Below the pieces are notes generated by a model. It was not told the origin of the DNA, did no database searches, and saw only the letters and a list, made by a program, of their open reading frames with translations. The position numbers and the translations under genes are program-made. Shown one piece after another: positions 60,591 to 64,000 of a stretch of 64,000 nt of DNA. Source of the DNA: Falsiroseomonas sp051860665. Its GTDB lineage: Bacteria > Pseudomonadota > Alphaproteobacteria > Acetobacterales > Acetobacteraceae. Where the stretch lies: assembly GCF_051860665.1 (NCBI RefSeq), contig NZ_JBHYDM010000020.1, forward strand, positions 22,651-86,650. Reading direction: 5' to 3'. Every line of letters begins with the position of its first letter. The first letter of the stretch is position 1.

Positions 60591-61367
60591 TCAGCTTTCG
60601 AAAATCGCCACCGCACGGCACCAGCCGCCGGAGGCGCGGGTGATTTTTACGGGCAGGCAGCTCACCGTGAATCCGGTCGGCGGCAGCTTGTCCAGGTTGG
60701 TCAGCTTCTCGATCTGGCAGTAGCCGGCCTCCCGCCCCGCCTTGTGGCCTTCCCAGATCAGGCTGGCATCGCCGGTCGCGGCGACCTTCGCCTTGGTGTG
60801 GACGAAGGGCGCGTCCCAGGACCAGCCATCGGTGCCCACCACGCGCACGCCGCGCGCCGTCAGCCACAGCGTCGCTTCCCGCCCAAAACCGCAGCCGCGG
60901 GAGACATAGTCGGGCCGCCCGTAGCAGGCCCCGGCGGAGGTATGCGCCAGCACGATATCGCCCGGCTGCAGCGTGTGCCCGATGGCCCCCAGCGCCGCCT
61001 CCACCTCCGCCGCCGTCACCACATGGCCATCGGCCAGGTCGGAAAAATCCAGCCGCACGCCCGGGCCGATGCACCAGTCCAGCGGCACCTCGTCGATGGT
61101 CAGCGCCGGCGCGCCGCCATCCATGGTGCTGGCATAGTGCCAGGGCGCGTCGAGATGCGTGCCGTTATGGGTGGAGAGCTTCACCCATTCCATCGCCCAG
61201 CCCTCCCCGTCCGGCAGCTGGTCCGGCGTGATGCCGGGGAAGAAGGCCACCAGCTCCCCGGCCGAGTCCTTGTGGGTGCGGTATTCGATGGCGGGGCCAT
61301 AGCCCGGCGGGTCCTGCACCACGTCATTGTCGAGCGAAATCGACAGGTCGATGATCCGGCGCGACAT
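60591..61367 (-). CDS. Cyclase-family metal hydrolase (kynurenine formamidase-like)
   Basis: 258-aa protein with the cyclase signature HNGTHLDAPWHY (HxGTHxDxPxH), the metal site of bacterial formamidases. Starts MSRRIIDLSISLDNDVVQDPPGYGP. Members hydrolyse N-formylkynurenine, isatin or other ring amides. It opens the run of genes leading into the molybdenum hydroxylase and TRAP genes, so it may open a ring the hydroxylase has oxidised. This link is inferred from neighbourhood. Confidence 0.87.
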   Translation of the reverse strand: MSRRIIDLSISLDNDVVQDPPGYGPAIEYRTHKDSAGELVAFFPGITPDQLPDGEGWAMEWVKLSTHNGTHLDAPWHYASTMDGGAPALTIDEVPLDWCIGPGVRLDFSDLADGHVVTAAEVEAALGAIGHTLQPGDIVLAHTSAGACYGRPDYVSRGCGFGREATLWLTARGVRVVGTDGWSWDAPFVHTKAKVAATGDASLIWEGHKAGREAGYCQIEKLTNLDKLPPTGFTVSCLPVKITRASGGWCRAVAIFES

Positions 61368-61542
61368 CTTTTTCCAATCCCCCCCTGGCGGGTGCCGAGC
61401 CTAGCGCGGGATGTCGCGGCGGGGGAAACCCCCTCACCCAGCGAATGGCCGGGTCCGGCAATCGGCGTTGGCGCCGGGCGGAACGCTCCGGCATGGTCCG
61501 CGCTCATGCGTGGCGGCGCCCATCTGCTGCCCAAGGATCTCC

Positions 61543-62706
61543 ATGCCCCGTTGGCTTCCCCTGCTGCTCGGCTTCCTCACCGCCGTCGGCCCGCTCTCCA
61601 CCGACATGTACCTGCCCGCCTTCCCGGCGATCGAGGCGGAGCTGGGCCGCGGCTGGGGCGGGGTGGAGGTGACGCTCTCCGCCTGGTTCCTGGGCCTCGC
61701 GGTCGGCCAGCTGGTGCAGGGCACGCTGGCGGACCGGCTGGGGCGCCGGCGGCCGCTCATCGTCGGCACGGCGATCTACACCCTGGCCTCGGTCGGCTGC
61801 GCGGTCTCCACCGACATGGCCATGCTCTCCGTCTTCCGCTGCATCGCGGCCTTCGGCGGGGCGGCGAGCGCCGTGATCCCGCGCGCCATGGTGCGGGACC
61901 TGGCGACGGGGCTGGATGCGGCGCGGCTGATGTCGAAGCTGATGCTGGTGATGGGCGCGGCCCCGATCCTGGCGCCGACGCTGGGCGGGCTGCTGCTGGA
62001 GGCGAATGGCTGGCGCACCATCTTCTGGGTCTCGGCCGGCTATGGCCTGGCCTCCTGCACCCTGGCCGCGCTGCTGCTGCCCGAGACCCTACCGCCGGAG
62101 CGCCGGCAGCACCGCTCGGCCCTGGGGCAGCTCGCCGATTTCGGCCGCATCGCGCGGGACCGCAGCTTCCTGACCCATGCGGTGATGGGCGGTGCGGCCA
62201 TGTTCATGGTCTTCGCCTTCATCGGCGGCGCACCCGAGGTCTATATCGCGCAATACGGCATCGCGCCGGCGCGCTTCGGCCTGCTCTTCGCGGTCAGCGC
62301 CATCGGCTTCATCGGTCTGACCCAGCTGAACCCCTGGCTGTTGGGCCGGTTCGGCGGGCTGGTGCCGCGGGTCGCGCTGCGGGTCTCCCTCGGCGCGGTG
62401 CTGCTGATGACGGCCTCTGCCTTCACGGGCTGGGGCGGTTTTCTGGGGCTATATCTGCCGGCCTGCGTGGCGCTGGCCTGCACCGGGCTGGTGATGCCGA
62501 ATGCGGCGGTGGGCGCGCTGGCGCGGCATGGGGTTCGGGCGGGCAGTGCCTCCGCCCTGCTGGGCACGCTGCAATTCGGCCTGGCGGCGCTGGGCGCCGG
62601 GCTGGTCGGCGCGCTGACCGTCGATACCGCGCAGCCCATGGCCCTGCTGATGCTGGCGGGGGTCGGCACCGCGATCCTGGCGGATTTCCTGCGCCCGCGG
62701 CGCTGA
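61543..62706 (+). CDS. Bcr/CflA-type MFS drug exporter
   Basis: 387-aa twelve-helix transporter. Bcr/CflA signatures: LSTDMYLPAFPAIEAELG in the first periplasmic loop, QLVQGTLADRLGRRRPLIVGTAIYTLASVGCAVS (motif A), and RAMVRDLATGLDAARLMSKLMLVMGAAPILAPTLGGLL (motif C). Start at 61543. Likely exports antibiotics or metabolites. Monocistronic. Confidence 0.92.
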   Translation: MPRWLPLLLGFLTAVGPLSTDMYLPAFPAIEAELGRGWGGVEVTLSAWFLGLAVGQLVQGTLADRLGRRRPLIVGTAIYTLASVGCAVSTDMAMLSVFRCIAAFGGAASAVIPRAMVRDLATGLDAARLMSKLMLVMGAAPILAPTLGGLLLEANGWRTIFWVSAGYGLASCTLAALLLPETLPPERRQHRSALGQLADFGRIARDRSFLTHAVMGGAAMFMVFAFIGGAPEVYIAQYGIAPARFGLLFAVSAIGFIGLTQLNPWLLGRFGGLVPRVALRVSLGAVLLMTASAFTGWGGFLGLYLPACVALACTGLVMPNAAVGALARHGVRAGSASALLGTLQFGLAALGAGLVGALTVDTAQPMALLMLAGVGTAILADFLRPRR

Positions 62707-62712
62707 GACGGC

Positions 62713-63843
62713 TCAGCCCGCCTCGGCCAGCGCCAGCGCCATGACCGCCCGGGCGATGGCCTCGGCATGCGGGACGTCGATACTGTGCGGCCAGCGATCC
62801 TCCGGCGCGTGGAACCAGGGGTTGCTGCCGATCAGGGAGAGGTAGTGGCCGCCGCGCTGCTCGATCTCATGCGCCTCGCCATTCGCCTTGCCGCCGGTCT
62901 CCGCCGCGATGGCGGCGGCGGGGTAGCCTGCCGCCGCCAGCCGCGCCGCCATGGCCGGCGCGAGCCCCTCGACATTGCTGCGCACCGTCAGCCGCGCATC
63001 CTCCGCCGCGCCCAGATTGGCGCCGAGATGGATCACCAGGTGGGAGTCCCGCGCCAGCTCCGGCTCCTGCGCGAAGGCGGCGCGGGCGCCGAAATGGCCG
63101 AGTTCGTGGCCGCAGCTCGCCAGCGCCACCACGCCGCGCGCCCGCTTCGCGCCAGCCAGCGCCCGCAGCGCCGCCAGCCAGGCCAAAATGCCGCCGGCCC
63201 GCTCCGCCGTGCTCGTCCACCAGGAGGTGCGCGGCGTCAGCAGCACCAGGGGCGGCGCGCCGCCCGGCAACGCCGCGCGCACCGAGTCCGAGACATCCGG
63301 CGTCCGCGCGCCCTGCACCACCAGCCGGCCCGGCGCCCCGGCGGCGGCCAGGGCCAGCAGCCTGGCCGCATCATGCCCGGCAAGCTGCAGCACCGGCGGG
63401 CCGAAGGGCCGGTCCTGGTCGTGCGCATTCAGCGGCGCCAGCCCGTCCTGCCGCGTGCGCAGCGCGATCACCAGCCCATGGTGGCGGCTTTGCGCCCGCG
63501 CCAGGGCGAAGGGCGCGCCCGGCAGGCTGGCCGCGCCGGGATGCATCTCCGCCACGCCGATCTCGGACGCGGAGCCGATCGGGCCGAGCCGCCCGGCGAG
63601 TCCCTCCGGCCCGGTCAGCCCACCATCGAACAGGGGCAGCCCCTCCAGCACCCCTGCCGCCGTCTCCAGCCGCGCCGGGCCGGGGGTCAGGCGCGCAAAG
63701 GGGGTGGGCAGCAGGATGGCGCTGGCGCCGGCCTGTTCCGCCAGGTCGCGCAGCCAACGGGCCGAGGCGCGGTCCCCCGCGCTGCCGGCGCGGCGCTCGC
63801 CAAAGGCGTCGTAGGCGGCGAAGAAGTCCGGCGCCGAGCTCAT
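62713..63843 (-). CDS. M28-peptidase-like protein with altered metal ligands
   Basis: 376-aa cytoplasmic-looking protein with an M28 layout: a strand then TSWWTSTAERAGGILAWLAALRALAG, where active enzymes have HxDS and a DN pair. The later CGHELGHFGARAAF stands where EE is expected, and GSNPWFHAPEDRWPHSID supplies a C-terminal His region. Several zinc ligands are replaced, so catalysis is in doubt. Its ATG overlaps the stop of a gene remnant by 4 nt; the two were once coupled. Confidence 0.65.
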   Translation of the reverse strand: MSSAPDFFAAYDAFGERRAGSAGDRASARWLRDLAEQAGASAILLPTPFARLTPGPARLETAAGVLEGLPLFDGGLTGPEGLAGRLGPIGSASEIGVAEMHPGAASLPGAPFALARAQSRHHGLVIALRTRQDGLAPLNAHDQDRPFGPPVLQLAGHDAARLLALAAAGAPGRLVVQGARTPDVSDSVRAALPGGAPPLVLLTPRTSWWTSTAERAGGILAWLAALRALAGAKRARGVVALASCGHELGHFGARAAFAQEPELARDSHLVIHLGANLGAAEDARLTVRSNVEGLAPAMAARLAAAGYPAAAIAAETGGKANGEAHEIEQRGGHYLSLIGSNPWFHAPEDRWPHSIDVPHAEAIARAVMALALAEAG

Positions 63844-63926
63844 TCCACCGTCACGCCCGAAAGCTGCACCAGGCGCAGCAGCCGCAGGTGCTCCTCCGGC
63901 CATTTCTCGACATAGGCGGCCGGGCT
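63840..63926 (-). pseudogene. 3' remnant of a gene interrupted by an IS630-type element
   Basis: 28 sense codons and a stop remain (reading SPAAYVEKWPEEHLRLLRL, then VQLSGVTVE). The frame stays open and coding-like up to 63926, then meets the TA dinucleotide and the tip of the insertion sequence, where it soon hits an in-frame stop. The stop overlaps the start of the M28-like gene (ATGA), as in a real operon. The identity of the parent gene cannot be told from this tail. Confidence 0.6.
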
Positions 63927-63927
63927 A

Positions 63928-64000
63928 GAGCATTTTCACATCAGGCGTGGATATCCTGAGTTGGCGAGGTAGTTGGCGCACTCGGCTGCGGGGAAGCGGC
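63928..64000 (-). mobile_element. IS630-family insertion sequence, end of transposase (runs off window)
   Basis: The minus strand encodes the C-terminal end of a transposase, reading ECANYLANSGY then PRLM and a stop at 63936-63938. The ECANY-x4-GY ending is typical of IS630 transposases. Just outside the stop lies the probable element tip, GAGCATTTTCACATC (from 63928). A TA at 63926-63927 lies next to it, matching IS630's TA target. Only about 73 bp of the element is inside the window. Confidence 0.7.

Noticed and set aside
61411..61441. Possible fourth copy of the palindromic transporter element
   Set aside because: It shares only a CCCCCTCACCCA stretch and a GGGGGAAACCCCC stem; the GGGTTGGGTG tail is absent and no transporter junction is here.

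Overview
The window is about 64 kb of very GC-rich DNA (roughly 70% G+C by eye), densely packed with short operons whose genes often overlap by ATGA, GTGA or TGATG. A DUF2497/PopZ-like protein beside tolC and an isoaspartyl methyltransferase, three Bug/TctC-type solute receptors, and many ABC and TRAP transporters for organic acids and peptides point to an alphaproteobacterium, most likely Acetobacteraceae of the Roseomonas type. That placement is inference from gene content. No rRNA, CRISPR array, prophage or replication origin was seen.

Layout. 1-5.0 kb: the 3' end of a Bug receptor, then popZ-like, tolC and pcm on the minus strand, a duplicated 29-bp hairpin repeat, tRNA-Cys, tRNA-Asn and a second Bug receptor. 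5.1-9.7 kb: a substrate-binding-like protein, a HAD phosphatase, a methylisocitrate-lyase-type enzyme, a yeast-type cytosine deaminase and an NhaD-type antiporter. 9.8-15.3 kb: a tightly overlapping molybdenum-hydroxylase maturation operon (coxG, coxD, coxE, two xdhC-type genes and a MoeA/MocA-like fusion). 15.3-26.8 kb: assorted enzymes and regulators (MBL-fold, DsbA-like, LysR, alpha/beta hydrolase, XRE/MmyB-type regulator, PAS chemoreceptor, amidase, MFS, Gfo/Idh/MocA, RidA). 26.8-37.8 kb: a secreted CHAP protein with an unusual leader, a cupin, a P450/acyltransferase pair, a zinc alcohol dehydrogenase, a third Bug receptor, a miniprotein/XpaC/TelA operon and two tandem RTX proteins. 37.8-46.1 kb: a Dpp/Opp-type ABC operon and a second, facing, paralogous binding protein. 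46.1-53.0 kb: an MCP-PilZ chemoreceptor and a Liv-type ABC operon. 53.2-61.4 kb: a GAF protein, then a minus-strand operon joining a cyclase-family hydrolase, a three-subunit molybdenum hydroxylase and a TRAP transporter. 61.5-64 kb: a Bcr/CflA drug exporter, an M28-like protein, and the remnant of a gene cut by an IS630-type element that runs off the right edge.

How the parts may work together. The 9.8-15.3 kb operon makes and inserts molybdenum cofactor and anchors enzymes of the kind encoded at 56.8-60.5 kb, where the structural operon has no maturation genes of its own. The TRAP importer probably brings in that enzyme's substrate.

Most notable signals. (1) One family of palindromic, G-quadruplex-capable elements sits between the binding-protein gene and the first permease gene in all three complete transporter operons (Dpp, Liv, TRAP), in both orientations. 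(2) The two tandem RTX proteins both begin with an exact double-glycine leader pattern, as if RTX proteins were exported like bacteriocins. (3) A 39-codon membrane miniprotein is translationally coupled to xpaC-telA.
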